64,000 nucleotides of DNA from an uncultured Granulosicoccaceae bacterium (GCA_937951345.1 CALFCF010000048.1:62001-126000); one strand, 5' to 3'. Numbered from the stretch's first letter, positions 1 to 10,240 are shown. Notes: generated by a model not told the origin, from the sequence alone. Numbers and translations are program-made.

Positions 1-501
1 AAAAGTGGCGTGTTGTTGCGAGGTGCCGAGAAGATTGCGCATCCGTTGAATACTGTCGCGCTGCACCAACCCCATGGTGCCCGCATAGTGATAAGGCCAA
101 AGCGCTTGCGCACCATGTTCACTAATGATGTCGCCAAAGCGTTGTGTAATTTCATCCAGCGCTTCGTCCCAACCAACCGGTTCAAACGCCGACCGATCTG
201 CAAGCACGTCAGCATAAGAACCATAACCAGGTGATAGTTTTTTAGGAACACCAGCCTTTCGACGCAGCGGCTGTAACAAACGATCCGGGTGATGAACACG
301 CTCGGCATAGCGAGACACCTTGGCACAGATAACACCTTCGGTGTAATCATTGTCTTTGGCGCCGTAAACTCGACCGATGGTGTTTTCATCCTTGATTTCG
401 ACATCCAGCGCACACGTACTGGGACAATCATGCGGACAGGTCGAACGCTTACGTGGCAGTCGAGGTGCTCGTGAGCCTTCTGGACTCGTAGCTGCCGTCA
501 T
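1..501 (-). CDS. Molybdopterin-dependent oxidoreductase, N-terminal part (runs off the window edge)
   Basis: Minus-strand frame from ATG at 501 reads MTAATSPEGSRAPRLPRKRSTCPHDCPSTCALDVEIKDENTIGRVYGAKDNDYTEGVICAKVSRYAERVHHPDRLLQPLRR...; the CxxDCPxxC and GVICAKV motifs are typical of the 4Fe-4S/bis-MGD N-terminus of the DMSO reductase family. Confidence 0.85.
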   Translation of the reverse strand, partial: MTAATSPEGSRAPRLPRKRSTCPHDCPSTCALDVEIKDENTIGRVYGAKDNDYTEGVICAKVSRYAERVHHPDRLLQPLRRKAGVPKKLSPGYGSYADVLADRSAFEPVGWDEALDEITQRFGDIISEHGAQALWPYHYAGTMGLVQRDSIQRMRNLLGTSQQHATF

Positions 502-583
502 GCTACCAACACGCGTTGAAGAAATTTATACTTAGCAAGCATCGTCGAACCCCTGTTTGCCTTTTTGCTAAAAAATTTTGGTA

Positions 584-1378
584 CTAACCAGCCGTCCAAC
601 CACCGTCTATCATTAACGACGAGCCGGTAATTAGACCCGACGCATCCGAAGCCAGAAAAACAACCGGGCCCATGATGTCTTCAAGTTCACCCAGGCGGTC
701 GAGCTTTATCTTGGACATGATCCATTCTACGCGCTCAGGATTGGTTAAGGTTGACTCGGTTAACGGTGTACGAATAAACGTTGGACAAATTGTATTGACT
801 CGAATGCCGTGCTTGCCCACCTCAATCGCCAGTGCACGAGTCCAGCCCTCGACTGCAAACTTCGATGCACAGTAAACCGAACGGTCCACACCACCAATAT
901 GCCCCATCTGCGACGAGGTTGTTATGATCGAGCCACCACGTCCCTGCTCTATCATCTTACGGGTCACTAACTGCGCCATGCGGTACGCGCCACGTAAATT
1001 GACATCCATGACCGCGTCGAAATCTTCAAGCTCTGTTTCCAACATCGGTCCGTGGCGTGCGATACCTGCATTGTTAACCAAAATATCTATCTCAGGTACA
1101 TCGTTAACCACAGCATCGATCGATTCCGGTTTTGACATATCAAGCGCTACGGATGACGCGACCGGCAAGTGTTTTCCAGATGTATCAGTTTCCGACAGAC
1201 GCAGGTTGATAGCGTCGACAGCTGCTGCCAGATCATCGGTGCTACGAGCTGCCAGAATGACACGCGCACCAGCTTCTGCCAGTGCGACTGCGGCAGCCAG
1301 ACCGATACCCCGGCTCGCACCGGTTATCAATGCGGTACGACCATCAAGGCGAAAGGAAGGCGTTTGTGGCAATTTCAT
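584..1378 (-). CDS. SDR family NAD(P)-dependent oxidoreductase
   Basis: TGASRGIG cofactor motif, NNAG motif, YCASK catalytic motif, C-terminal IDGGWTAG. Confidence 0.93.
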   Translation of the reverse strand: MKLPQTPSFRLDGRTALITGASRGIGLAAAVALAEAGARVILAARSTDDLAAAVDAINLRLSETDTSGKHLPVASSVALDMSKPESIDAVVNDVPEIDILVNNAGIARHGPMLETELEDFDAVMDVNLRGAYRMAQLVTRKMIEQGRGGSIITTSSQMGHIGGVDRSVYCASKFAVEGWTRALAIEVGKHGIRVNTICPTFIRTPLTESTLTNPERVEWIMSKIKLDRLGELEDIMGPVVFLASDASGLITGSSLMIDGGWTAG

Positions 1379-1469
1379 GTAGGAAGCTACTTATCTTAAA
1401 TGAATAGTTATTTTTAACACGGTATGCACCTGCAGTGCTTCGAGCATACAACAGTTACGTGCTCTCAAA

Positions 1470-2825
1470 TCAACCTTTATCTTTTACAGGCTCAGCGGCG
1501 GTTGCATAAGGGATGTTGCGCCCACCGTATCGTCTAACCCGTACATTCGCCTGCTCGGCATGTCCGGCAAAGCCTTCAAGCATACACAAGCGCGAGCAGT
1601 ACTCACCCAGCATCGCCGCAGCCTCATCGCTATTGACCCTCTGATACGTGTGCGTCTTGATAAACTTGCCCACCCATAGACCCCCGGTGTAGCGACCAGC
1701 CCGCCGGGTTGGTAGCGTGTGATTGGTTCCGATGACCTTGTCGCCGTAAGCAACATTGGTTCGTGGCCCCAAAAACAATGCACCGTAGTTGGTCATGTTC
1801 TCTAAAAAATAGTCCGGATCAGCAGTCATTACCTGCACATGCTCGAACGCCAGCTCATCGGCAACAGCAACCATCTCATCCGTGCTTTCGCAGACGATGA
1901 CTTCGCCGTAATCACGCCACGCAACCCGAGCGATATCAGCAGTAGGTAAGATGTCCAGCAAACGATCGACTTCCTGCAGCGTTTCGTTTGCAAGACTGGC
2001 AGATGTCGTCAACAACACTGCCGGAGACGTCGGACCGTGCTCGGCCTGGCCGAGCAAATCGGTTGCACAGATCTCTGCGTCAACAGTGTCATCAGCAATA
2101 ACAAGTGTTTCAGTCGGACCGGCAAACAAATCGATACCTACGCGACCATATAGCTGCCGCTTGGCTTCCGCCACGAAGGCGTTACCCGGACCCACCAGCA
2201 TATCAACCGGTTTAACCGTTTCGGTGCCCAGAGCCATCGCAGCAACCGCCTGCGTGCCACCCAACACAAGAATTTCGTCAGCACCGCCGAGATGCATCGC
2301 TGTAACAATCGCCGGATGCGGTTCACCTTGAAATGGGGGTGCAGAGGCGATAATGCGTTTGACACCAGCTACACGCGCCGTGACAACACTCATATGCGCC
2401 GAAGCTACCATTGGATACTTTCCGCCCGGCACATAGCAACCTACCGCATTAACGGGAATATTACGATGACCCAGTATCACACCCGGCAGGGTCTCAACTT
2501 CCAGGTCCTTTAATGTGTTTTTTTGTTGTTCTGCAAACGCACGAACCTGTTCCTGAGCAAACTGGATATCATCCAGATCCCGCTTGGATACTTTTTTTAG
2601 CTGGTATTCGATTTCCTGCTCGGATAGAAAAAATGAAGCAGGCGACCAATTGTCAAATTGCTGCGATAATTCACGAACCGCTGAATCACCATGCTGCTCA
2701 ACATTTTCGAGTAGTTGTTCAACGGTCTGTCGAACTTTTGCATCGTCTGCAGCACGTTGTCGAGGTGGTTTGCTGGTTTTAAGGTAAGTGGCCAAAACAA
2801 TGATCCGCCAGTAATGTAAATTCAA
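1470..2825 (-). CDS. Histidinol-dehydrogenase-family protein (catabolic HisD paralog; possibly HpsN/sulfopropanediol dehydrogenase-like)
   Basis: [40 protein letters not shown] and [11 protein letters not shown] are HisD-family motifs. No other his genes nearby; the neighbours are an SDR and a molybdoenzyme. The exact start is uncertain. Confidence 0.85.
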   Translation of the reverse strand: MNLHYWRIIVLATYLKTSKPPRQRAADDAKVRQTVEQLLENVEQHGDSAVRELSQQFDNWSPASFFLSEQEIEYQLKKVSKRDLDDIQFAQEQVRAFAEQQKNTLKDLEVETLPGVILGHRNIPVNAVGCYVPGGKYPMVASAHMSVVTARVAGVKRIIASAPPFQGEPHPAIVTAMHLGGADEILVLGGTQAVAAMALGTETVKPVDMLVGPGNAFVAEAKRQLYGRVGIDLFAGPTETLVIADDTVDAEICATDLLGQAEHGPTSPAVLLTTSASLANETLQEVDRLLDILPTADIARVAWRDYGEVIVCESTDEMVAVADELAFEHVQVMTADPDYFLENMTNYGALFLGPRTNVAYGDKVIGTNHTLPTRRAGRYTGGLWVGKFIKTHTYQRVNSDEAAAMLGEYCSRLCMLEGFAGHAEQANVRVRRYGGRNIPYATAAEPVKDKG

Positions 2826-2885
2826 ATCTGACTAGAGTGGTATAAGCGATATTACCGAAATCCGTGCTGGAATCTGTTTTAACAA

Positions 2886-3010
2886 ATACCCTTAGTCGAT
2901 TACAAACTCTAGGGAACCTCTGATTTATTGCCTGCGTTGCCAGGGCTGCGTTGAAATTCGGCTCAAAATGCTCATGTATTCGCATACCCTTAGTCGATTA
3001 CAAACTCTAG
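2886..3010. repeat. Intergenic repeat element: 27-bp direct repeats around a REP-like unit
   Basis: atacccttagtcgattacaaactctag is present identically at 2886-2912 and 2984-3010; the intervening unit ggaacctctgatttattgcctgcgttgcc... shares a 14-mer with 34222-34235. Confidence 0.85.
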
Positions 3011-3030
3011 CCTATGCGCTGATCGTCGCA

Positions 3031-3354
3031 TCAGTCCCACAGGATATTGTCTTTGTTATCTGCAGCTGACTCGAGCATGGCTAACAACGGTATGGCGCGC
3101 GTGGACATAGCTACCGGTGATTCGGCTTCGGAATCATCAGAGCCGATCTTTAGTTCTTCAGCATCCACATCAGGTGTCTCGTTACCCGTGACTTCGAGAC
3201 TGGCGATCAATTTCTCGCGCGCAGCTTCAATGTCATCTGCCATAATCGCTCCGGGCACCTCACCACTGAGACCCATCATACGCAACAAGGTTTTTGCTAT
3301 GTTGCCAAACATGGTGATGTCACCATGCGAAGCGGATTTGAATGTGACAAGCAT
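3031..3354 (-). CDS. DUF1840 family protein
   Basis: MLVTFKSASHGDITMFGNIAKTLLRMMGLSGEVPGAIMADDIEAAREKL resembles DUF1840; internal start preferred over the 3414 ORF start. Confidence 0.8.
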   Translation of the reverse strand: MLVTFKSASHGDITMFGNIAKTLLRMMGLSGEVPGAIMADDIEAAREKLIASLEVTGNETPDVDAEELKIGSDDSEAESPVAMSTRAIPLLAMLESAADNKDNILWD

Positions 3355-3446
3355 ATACTGCCCCTGTGGATTATTCTCTGTGCTCGAGAAGCCGGGTTCT
3401 GCGGTACTTTGCACGTTCGCGATTTACAATCAGTGCAACAACTATC

Positions 3447-4178
3447 ATGGCCAACTTTAACACACACGTCTGTGGGGCAACTGCTGGCAGCTGTCTACTA
3501 GCCACTCTGTGTCAGCGAGCTGATTTCATTGATACAAACGGCGCCTTCGTGCTCGCTTTTGCCGGGATTATCGGGGGCATCCTGCCAGACATTGATCTTA
3601 AATATTCGCATCCGAGCAAAATAGTTTTTACCACACTCGGGTTACTTCTGGCGATGTTGTGGGTATTTGCCACGGGCAGCCGTTTGTCGATTATTGAATT
3701 ATGGGTGTTCGGACTCCTGGTATTCCTGTTTGTGCGCTACCCACTGTGGGCAATATTCCATCAATTTACGGTGCATAGAGGATCATTTCACTCCATCGCA
3801 GCAGCGTTGATGTTTGGCCTCTTTGCGGTTGTTGTGGCAAGTCACATTTTTGATGTGAACGACAGGCTTGCGTGGCTGACTGGAATTTTCGTGGCTAGTG
3901 GATACATTCTCCACCTGACGATGGACGAGATTTACAGTGTGGACTTTCTGGGACATCGAATCAAAAAGTCATTTGGAAGCGCATTGAAGCCAGTGGATTT
4001 CGATCGACTGATACCAAGCGCACTAATAATACTATTCGCTCTTATCGCCGCACTTTACACACCACCTAGCGATGGATTGATTTCGCAACTGCTGGAAGCC
4101 GAAACTTACGCGAAACTAGTCGATGGCTTTCTACCAAATGGTATACCTGACTATCTGGCTAAATTTTTCCCATTGTAG
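3447..4178 (+). CDS. Membrane-bound metal-dependent hydrolase (YdjM/DUF457-like)
   Basis: MANFNTHVCGATAGSCLLATLC... GGILPDIDLKYSHPSK..., several TM segments, HLTMDE motif; the ORF extends upstream to 3366 but the internal ATG fits the family. Confidence 0.75.
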   Translation: MANFNTHVCGATAGSCLLATLCQRADFIDTNGAFVLAFAGIIGGILPDIDLKYSHPSKIVFTTLGLLLAMLWVFATGSRLSIIELWVFGLLVFLFVRYPLWAIFHQFTVHRGSFHSIAAALMFGLFAVVVASHIFDVNDRLAWLTGIFVASGYILHLTMDEIYSVDFLGHRIKKSFGSALKPVDFDRLIPSALIILFALIAALYTPPSDGLISQLLEAETYAKLVDGFLPNGIPDYLAKFFPL

Positions 4179-4200
4179 AAAATGGCCACCTGTAAAAAAC

Positions 4201-4235
4201 AAAAAGCGGCCAAAGGCCGCTTATTGTGTTTTCAA
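4201..4235. terminator. Candidate Rho-independent terminator (possibly bidirectional)
   Basis: AAGCGGCC-AAA-GGCCGCTT stem (4204-4222) followed by ttattgtgtttt and preceded by an A-rich run, between convergent genes. Confidence 0.8.
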
Positions 4236-4368
4236 AATGTCAGAGTTACTCGCCAAATAAAAGAAGCAACTTAAACCGCAAAAGCAAGAGATCCGACTAC
4301 ATCATATCCCGCTACATAGAAAGGGTATGCGCCTAACGCCTACCCGAATCTCTATGTATCCCGGAGCC

Positions 4369-5766
4369 TTAGCGTATACCTAACGACTTCAGAGTCTGGT
4401 AGGTGAGTCCGCCACGATCAAGATTGTTTTTCAGCTGATATTCTTCGACAGCCAATTCTGTCTGAGAGCCCATCACGCCGTCGATCGAACCAGGATCAAA
4501 ACCTTCACGCTTTAAAGCGTTTTGCAGGTTTGTAACGATGTCATCAGTCATATTAGTTTCACAAAGTACCGCACGCCACTCCAGACGGGATGGCTCAATC
4601 TCGATCCGCTTTGAAACCGTTTTGGTTTTCTCTGGAATCGGAATTCTTCTTTCAGCGGCCGGTGTTAACAGACGACTGACTTTGACGGTATCGTATTGGG
4701 CAGGCACCTCCACGACACGAGTAGTGGAAGGGGTCTTTAACACCTGGGTTTTAACCGTGCGGTATTCAGCCGGTGTACCAACATGGCACACTTCGTTGCC
4801 AGTGTACTTGGCATTTTCAGCTGCCGATTCCCCCTTTTTCAACCAATAGAAGGCTGCATCAGCAGTTTTGACTCGCGAAGTTACTTCATTAAATTTTGCA
4901 GGAACCGGCACACGTTGTTCCGCTGCAGGTTCGATCATGCGCTGAACTTTAACGGTTTTATATACAGCCGGTATGTTGATTGTTTTGGTGCTAGCCGGTT
5001 TCTCCAGAACAGTGCGATTCACAGTTTCGAATCGCGCAGGAATTTCAACCAGACACATTATTTCGCCGGTTACGTTATCAATTCTTTCAATCAAACCCCT
5101 GCCTTTCTTCCAAATGGTCTTGGCCTGTTCAACCTGTATTTGTTGTTTTTCTGTGCGGTATACCGGCGGCACATCGACAACCTGGGTACCGGCTTCTTTG
5201 ACAACAATACGTTCTTCAACTGTTTCAAATTTTGCAGGCACGACTGAGATGGTCTCGCTGCTGGGTTTAACAAGCACCTGTTGAGTTTGAGTTTTGTATT
5301 CTGCGGGTGTGAAGTATTCACGGAAACAAGTACCAATCGGCGTTGCGGCAAGATCAACACCTGATCGCGCAATACCTTCGAGTGCGGACGGACTTGCGGG
5401 TTTCGATTTATCAGTACCAACAGACCAAAGTGTTTCCGCCGGTCGAACTTCAACACGCTCTGATGCTTCTTCGAACACTGCAGCTACGCTAGTGATCTGT
5501 TGACTGGCTTCTTTGACAACGACGGTTTGTTCAACTGTTTCGTATTTGGCGGGAATGACTTCAATCCGTTCCGAAGCCTCCTGCACAATAACTGTTTCTT
5601 CCTGAGTTGTATATTTCGCAGGAACAACAACTTTCGCATAACACTCACCGGCTCTCGCATCAGGCAAGGTTTGTGTGTTGTCGATTGTCTGAGCACCTGC
5701 AGAACCTGAAAAAAGTGCTCCGAGCACTGCAGCAGTTAATGTAGAGGTAGGTATCAATGTACGCAT
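4369..5766 (-). CDS. Secreted repeat protein with C-terminal peptidoglycan-binding (PG_binding_1-like) domain
   Basis: Signal peptide (MRTLIPTSTLTAAVLGALFSGSAGAQT); about 12 degenerate VPAxYxTVxxxVxVxxAS repeats in four Cys/Trp-delimited modules; C-terminal NLQNALKREGFDPGSIDGVMGSQTELAVEEYQLKNNL. Confidence 0.85.
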   Translation of the reverse strand: MRTLIPTSTLTAAVLGALFSGSAGAQTIDNTQTLPDARAGECYAKVVVPAKYTTQEETVIVQEASERIEVIPAKYETVEQTVVVKEASQQITSVAAVFEEASERVEVRPAETLWSVGTDKSKPASPSALEGIARSGVDLAATPIGTCFREYFTPAEYKTQTQQVLVKPSSETISVVPAKFETVEERIVVKEAGTQVVDVPPVYRTEKQQIQVEQAKTIWKKGRGLIERIDNVTGEIMCLVEIPARFETVNRTVLEKPASTKTINIPAVYKTVKVQRMIEPAAEQRVPVPAKFNEVTSRVKTADAAFYWLKKGESAAENAKYTGNEVCHVGTPAEYRTVKTQVLKTPSTTRVVEVPAQYDTVKVSRLLTPAAERRIPIPEKTKTVSKRIEIEPSRLEWRAVLCETNMTDDIVTNLQNALKREGFDPGSIDGVMGSQTELAVEEYQLKNNLDRGGLTYQTLKSLGIR

Positions 5767-6265
5767 TCGTGCGTTACTCCTTTCATATCTTTCGTGATCG
5801 CAGGTTGACGATGCCTATTAGTTGAACAGAACCTTTGTTCTACAGAACTTCGAAATACCTGTTCAAAAGATTCTGATGCGAATCAGGCAACTCGCTAACG
5901 ATCAGATTGTTTGTTTGAAAATGATCAAACTGTGGTAGCCGATACAGATCGTTGATTGTTGTTGTGCGCAAGGATACAACAATTTTACTTACTGAATCCG
6001 TCTGGTTTCAATCGTTCATTGTTAATTAACAATAAAGCCATAAACTTGACGCGGTTGCGCGATAAAGAATGCCTGTTTATCAACACGAGAGACTTGGAAT
6101 CTCCCAAAGGTCGCTAAGTGCGCGATTTTATTGACACATAACGCGGGGGTAAGGAGCACGGCAAAAAGCAGTCCCGGTGCCAACGGTGTAATTGCTGGCG
6201 GGCAAACACCACAGCTTTGCTTGTGTGTACCTCAGCAGCGCTTGCGAGGTGAAGGTATAAAGCAA

Positions 6266-6862
6266 CTAGGTAAAGCTGGCAGCGGAACGTTCGATGAGCC
6301 GCCACAGATAATCTGCGTACGACCAACGCACCTGAATCGACCAGCCATCGAGCGAACCGGAATCGGCATCTGTTGTATGCAACGGCAGTAGTAAAACTGC
6401 AGCGTTACCGATTCTGGTTTGAGCGCACACGTTCGCTGTTTTAGCTACACGGGTTAGATCCAACGGACATCCCCGAGCGAGTATGTCAGATGCATGTTTT
6501 CCAGTGAGTTCAAAAACTGTGTAGTAGTCAGTGACATCGACCAAAGCTGTATGTGACTGTTGTAACCTGTCTTCAAGCTGCTCATACCATTGCTGCCAGC
6601 GTGGATCACCTGGAGCACAGTTGGCACGAAGCAGCCACTCATCGGGCCCGAGCCAGATCGCCAGGCCATGCTCAAATGAGGCAACAGAGTTAGGGCTGTC
6701 AGGTAACGTCAATCCGGTATCGCGCAAACGTTCAACCGTTCCTGCATCCGACAGGTCACAACGTAATATTGCTTTGCCGCACCATTGCAATTCATGCAGC
6801 TCACCGTCTGCAAGCGCATGCTTACGACCTGCCAGTGGAAGTTGGGCACTAGGCATTGTCAT
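6266..6862 (-). CDS. soxG: Sarcosine oxidase-type gamma subunit
   Basis: MTMPSAQLPLAGRKHALADGELHELQW..., WLGPDEWLLR motif, overlaps the 3' end of the alpha subunit gene; internal start chosen (ORF extends to 6928). Confidence 0.88.
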   Translation of the reverse strand: MTMPSAQLPLAGRKHALADGELHELQWCGKAILRCDLSDAGTVERLRDTGLTLPDSPNSVASFEHGLAIWLGPDEWLLRANCAPGDPRWQQWYEQLEDRLQQSHTALVDVTDYYTVFELTGKHASDILARGCPLDLTRVAKTANVCAQTRIGNAAVLLLPLHTTDADSGSLDGWSIQVRWSYADYLWRLIERSAASFT

Positions 6863-9800
6863 GCAGACGATCTCCAGCAGGATCAAAAAATACGGTATCA
6901 GCCAGTTTCGCCGCGATGACTTTGCCATCCATCAGACGAACATTTACTGCCTCTCCCTTGCGCTTTATACCATCCTCGACCAAAGCAAGTGCTATTGAAC
7001 GACCAACATTCGGGCTGAAGTAGCTGGACGTGATATGACCGATCGTGTTCATCGGCGGCGCATCCAGAACTTCACTGACCAGATGCGAACCTTCAGGTAA
7101 CACCTCTTGTGGATTATCAGTGAGAACCCCGACAAGTTGACGTCTACCTGCACGGGCTGTATCACTACGGGACAACGAACGCTTACCAAGAAAATCAGCT
7201 TTCTTGTTGTTTATGATCCAGGCCATGTCCAAATCGTAGGGTGTCACTGTGCCATCGGTATCCTGGCCGGCGATTATGAAGCCTTTTTCAGCACGCAACA
7301 CGTGCATGGTTTCAGTGCCATAGACACACAAATCAAACTCGCGGCCAGCGTCCACCAAAGCCTGCCACAACTGTAAACCGAAGCGTGCCGGTACGTTTAT
7401 CTCGAAAGACATTTCACCGGTAAAACTGATCCTGAATACACGCGCCGGAATGCCGGCAACTTGCGCTTCTGTACAGGACATGTGAGGTAGATCGGCTGGA
7501 TTAAAAGAAGTACCTGTGAGCTTGCCGAGTACTGCTGCGGCCTTGGGACCGTTAAGCGCAGCAACCGCCCACTGCTCAGTTACGCTGGTGCAATAGACTT
7601 TTTTATCCGGCCATTCTGTTTGCAGCCACTCTTCGAGCCAACCCATAACCCGAGCGGCGCCTCCGGTTGTTGTCGTCATGTGGTAACGGTTTTCACCAAT
7701 GCGCGTAGTGACACCATCATCAAACACCATACCGTGCTCGTTTAACATCAAACCATATCGGCATTTACCAATGCCCAGTTTTTGCCATCCGTTGGTGTAG
7801 ATCATTTCCAGGAACCAGGCACTGTCAGCACCCTGGATATCAATTTTGCCAAGTGTCGAGGCGTCAACCATGCCGACAGACTCGCGAACCTGTAAACATT
7901 CACGCTGCACAGCCTGATGCATGGTTTCACCTTTGTTCGGAAAATACCACGGGCGTTTCCAGTCACCAACATCTTCAAATACTGCACCATGTTCAACATG
8001 CCACGCATGCATCGGTGTGGTACGTTCCTGTAGAAACAAGTCGTTAGTGTACTGTCCTGCAACAGTGCCAAAGGTCACCGGCGTATAAGGCGGCCGGAAT
8101 GTTGTGAAACCGACCTCGGGAATACTTGAGTTACGCAACTCAGCCATAACCGCCAAAGCATTCACATTGGATGTCTTACCTTGATCGGTTCCCATACCGG
8201 TTGTCGTGTAGCGCTTAAGATGCTCGACAGATTCATAACCTTCTCGCGCGGCAAGATGTATATCAGCAACCGTCACATCATTTTGTAAATCATGGAAGTG
8301 TTTGCGAGGGCCGCGACCAATGGCATGTTCAGTCGGGACAGTCCAGATTATGTCATCAAGGAAACAAATACCGTCGCCGGTTGCGGGCACTACATCAGGA
8401 ACTTCTATTGCCGCACCTTCGGTAGCAACAATACCAGAGGCTATCGCAGCGTCAGTTCCAGCGACAATTCCTTCACTGATGCATGCTTGCGCGGCAAACT
8501 CACCGTTACAAGCGCCAGCGGAAAAATGCGGATTCATAGCATGCAGATCGTCATCCGCAGCGAATGGACGCGGTACAAAGCTCTGTATCTCCGGGTTGAA
8601 ATCAAGTTTGCCACGCGACTGGCTGTGCAAGTGAACAGTCGGATTCCAGCCACCACTGACTGCTACAACTTCACAATCTATTGTTTCAACAAGACCGCTC
8701 AATGATTGTTTTGTCGCATCAAGCTGACTGACACGAACGGAGCGTATACCCTGGCGTCCATTCACACCCACCACGGCGCTGTTTGTAAGCAGTCTTATGC
8801 CCTGCGAACGCAACTCCATAGCCAGAGGGTTGCTTTCAAGGGATTGCTCACTACGCAAATCTACAACGACCACGCGCGCGCCCGCATTGTGCGCATCGAT
8901 TGCAGTAGCATACGCGCTGTCATTATTAGTAAATACCACCAGACGATTTGCCGGTAAGACTGCGTACCGGTTTATATAAGCACGAACCGCACTGGCAAGC
9001 ATGACGCCGGGACGATCATTGTCGGCAAATAACAGGGGCCGCTCGATAGAACCTGTTGCAAGCACCACCTGCTTTGCACGAACCTTCCAGAACCGTTGTC
9101 GAATATTGCCTGATATGCGATCAGCAAGCGGTGTGTCGTCGTTAATTCTTTCTGATGCAGTAATGTAGTTGTAATCCAGATACGCTGTTGCTGTTGTATT
9201 GAGGAGCACACGCACATTCGGCAGTTCGCGGAGTGCTTCGACCTCATCCGCTGCCCACGTATCTGAAGTCTTGCCGGCGATACGCCCACAATTGTAGAGC
9301 GAGGTTCCACCCGCTTGATTTTGCTCGTCAACTAAAATAACTCGAGCACCAAGTTGCGCAGCTGATCGCGCTGCCGACAAACCTGCGACCCCAGCACCAA
9401 CAACCAGCACATCGCAATGCGCATAAACCTGCTCATAACGTTCAGGGTCGGCAACTTCAGGGGATTTACCAAGACCCGCTGCACGACGAATGTATTTCTC
9501 ATAGGTCATCCACAGCGAAGCAGGCCACATAAATGTTTTATAGTAAAAGCCTGCTGGCAGGAAGCGTGAAACCAGTGAATTTACAGCACCCACGTCAAAG
9601 CCAACCGAAGGAAAGCAATTCTGACTGCGGGCAATCAAGCCCTGATAAAGTTGCACTTGCGTCGCACGCGTATTGGGTTCTGAGAAACCACCTTCTTCAA
9701 GTTGCACCAACGCGTTGGGTTCTTCGGGGCCCGCTGTGAATATTCCACGTGGGCGATGGTATTTGAAACTACGCCCCACCAGACGTACACCGTTGGCCAG

Positions 9801-9947
9801 AAGTGCTGATGCCAACGTATCACCCGCTACACCCTGATAGACAACTCCATCATAGCGAAACAACACTGACTTTGATGTATCAACGCCGGTGCCGTGCTCG
9901 AGCCGGTATGAAGCGACCGGCAAATCAAAAGGCTGAGAATTATTCAT
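6849..9947 (-). CDS. soxA: Sarcosine oxidase-type alpha subunit (FAD/NAD and GCV_T/folate-binding domains)
   Basis: 1032 aa; DVLVVGAGVAGLSAARSAAQLGARVILVDEQ dinucleotide-binding motif plus a C-terminal aminomethyltransferase-like region (WAVAALNGPKA..., GIPARVFRISFTGEMSFEINVPA). Confidence 0.93.
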   Translation of the reverse strand: MNNSQPFDLPVASYRLEHGTGVDTSKSVLFRYDGVVYQGVAGDTLASALLANGVRLVGRSFKYHRPRGIFTAGPEEPNALVQLEEGGFSEPNTRATQVQLYQGLIARSQNCFPSVGFDVGAVNSLVSRFLPAGFYYKTFMWPASLWMTYEKYIRRAAGLGKSPEVADPERYEQVYAHCDVLVVGAGVAGLSAARSAAQLGARVILVDEQNQAGGTSLYNCGRIAGKTSDTWAADEVEALRELPNVRVLLNTTATAYLDYNYITASERINDDTPLADRISGNIRQRFWKVRAKQVVLATGSIERPLLFADNDRPGVMLASAVRAYINRYAVLPANRLVVFTNNDSAYATAIDAHNAGARVVVVDLRSEQSLESNPLAMELRSQGIRLLTNSAVVGVNGRQGIRSVRVSQLDATKQSLSGLVETIDCEVVAVSGGWNPTVHLHSQSRGKLDFNPEIQSFVPRPFAADDDLHAMNPHFSAGACNGEFAAQACISEGIVAGTDAAIASGIVATEGAAIEVPDVVPATGDGICFLDDIIWTVPTEHAIGRGPRKHFHDLQNDVTVADIHLAAREGYESVEHLKRYTTTGMGTDQGKTSNVNALAVMAELRNSSIPEVGFTTFRPPYTPVTFGTVAGQYTNDLFLQERTTPMHAWHVEHGAVFEDVGDWKRPWYFPNKGETMHQAVQRECLQVRESVGMVDASTLGKIDIQGADSAWFLEMIYTNGWQKLGIGKCRYGLMLNEHGMVFDDGVTTRIGENRYHMTTTTGGAARVMGWLEEWLQTEWPDKKVYCTSVTEQWAVAALNGPKAAAVLGKLTGTSFNPADLPHMSCTEAQVAGIPARVFRISFTGEMSFEINVPARFGLQLWQALVDAGREFDLCVYGTETMHVLRAEKGFIIAGQDTDGTVTPYDLDMAWIINNKKADFLGKRSLSRSDTARAGRRQLVGVLTDNPQEVLPEGSHLVSEVLDAPPMNTIGHITSSYFSPNVGRSIALALVEDGIKRKGEAVNVRLMDGKVIAAKLADTVFFDPAGDRLHDNA

Positions 9948-10240
9948 TTGGTGCTGTCGTCAGACAGAGTTTCGGGGGGATTTTCGCCCGGCTTGTATGT
10001 CGTGTGAATGCGGTCAGTGACTGTATTGCGCACTGCGTTGAACCAGCGCCGACAGCCGAATGCATGCACCCATCGTTCGTAGTTCACACCTTTAGTATTA
10101 TTGCGAAAGAACACGTAGTCACCCCACTGCTCATCGCTTAACGACGCTGTGTCGGATGGACGCGCAATATGTGCTTCACCGTGACAGGTGAACTCTGTCT
10201 GATCTCGCATTCCGCACCACGGACATTCTATGTGTAACAC
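9944..10240 (-). CDS. soxD: Sarcosine oxidase-type delta subunit
   Basis: MLHIECPWCGMRDQTEFTCHGEAHIARP..., ERWVHAFGCRRWFNAVRNT; 4-bp overlap with soxA. Confidence 0.93.
   Translation of the reverse strand: MLHIECPWCGMRDQTEFTCHGEAHIARPSDTASLSDEQWGDYVFFRNNTKGVNYERWVHAFGCRRWFNAVRNTVTDRIHTTYKPGENPPETLSDDSTK

Noticed and set aside
1470-2825. Assignment as biosynthetic hisD
   Set aside because: No other histidine biosynthesis genes are adjacent (the histidinol-phosphatase-like gene is about 29 kb away) and the context is catabolic; only family membership is claimed.
2779-2985. 68-aa ORF MRIHEHFEPNFNAALATQ...
   Set aside because: Generated by the intergenic repeat element at 2886-3010; no coding support.
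5091-5456. 121-aa minus-strand ORF in an alternative frame of the repeat protein
   Set aside because: Same-strand out-of-frame shadow of the 465-aa gene, which has a signal peptide and a recognisable domain.
4369-5766. CRISPR-like or DNA-level tandem repeat
   Set aside because: The repetition is at the protein level with diverged nucleotides; no repeat-spacer structure was found anywhere in the window.
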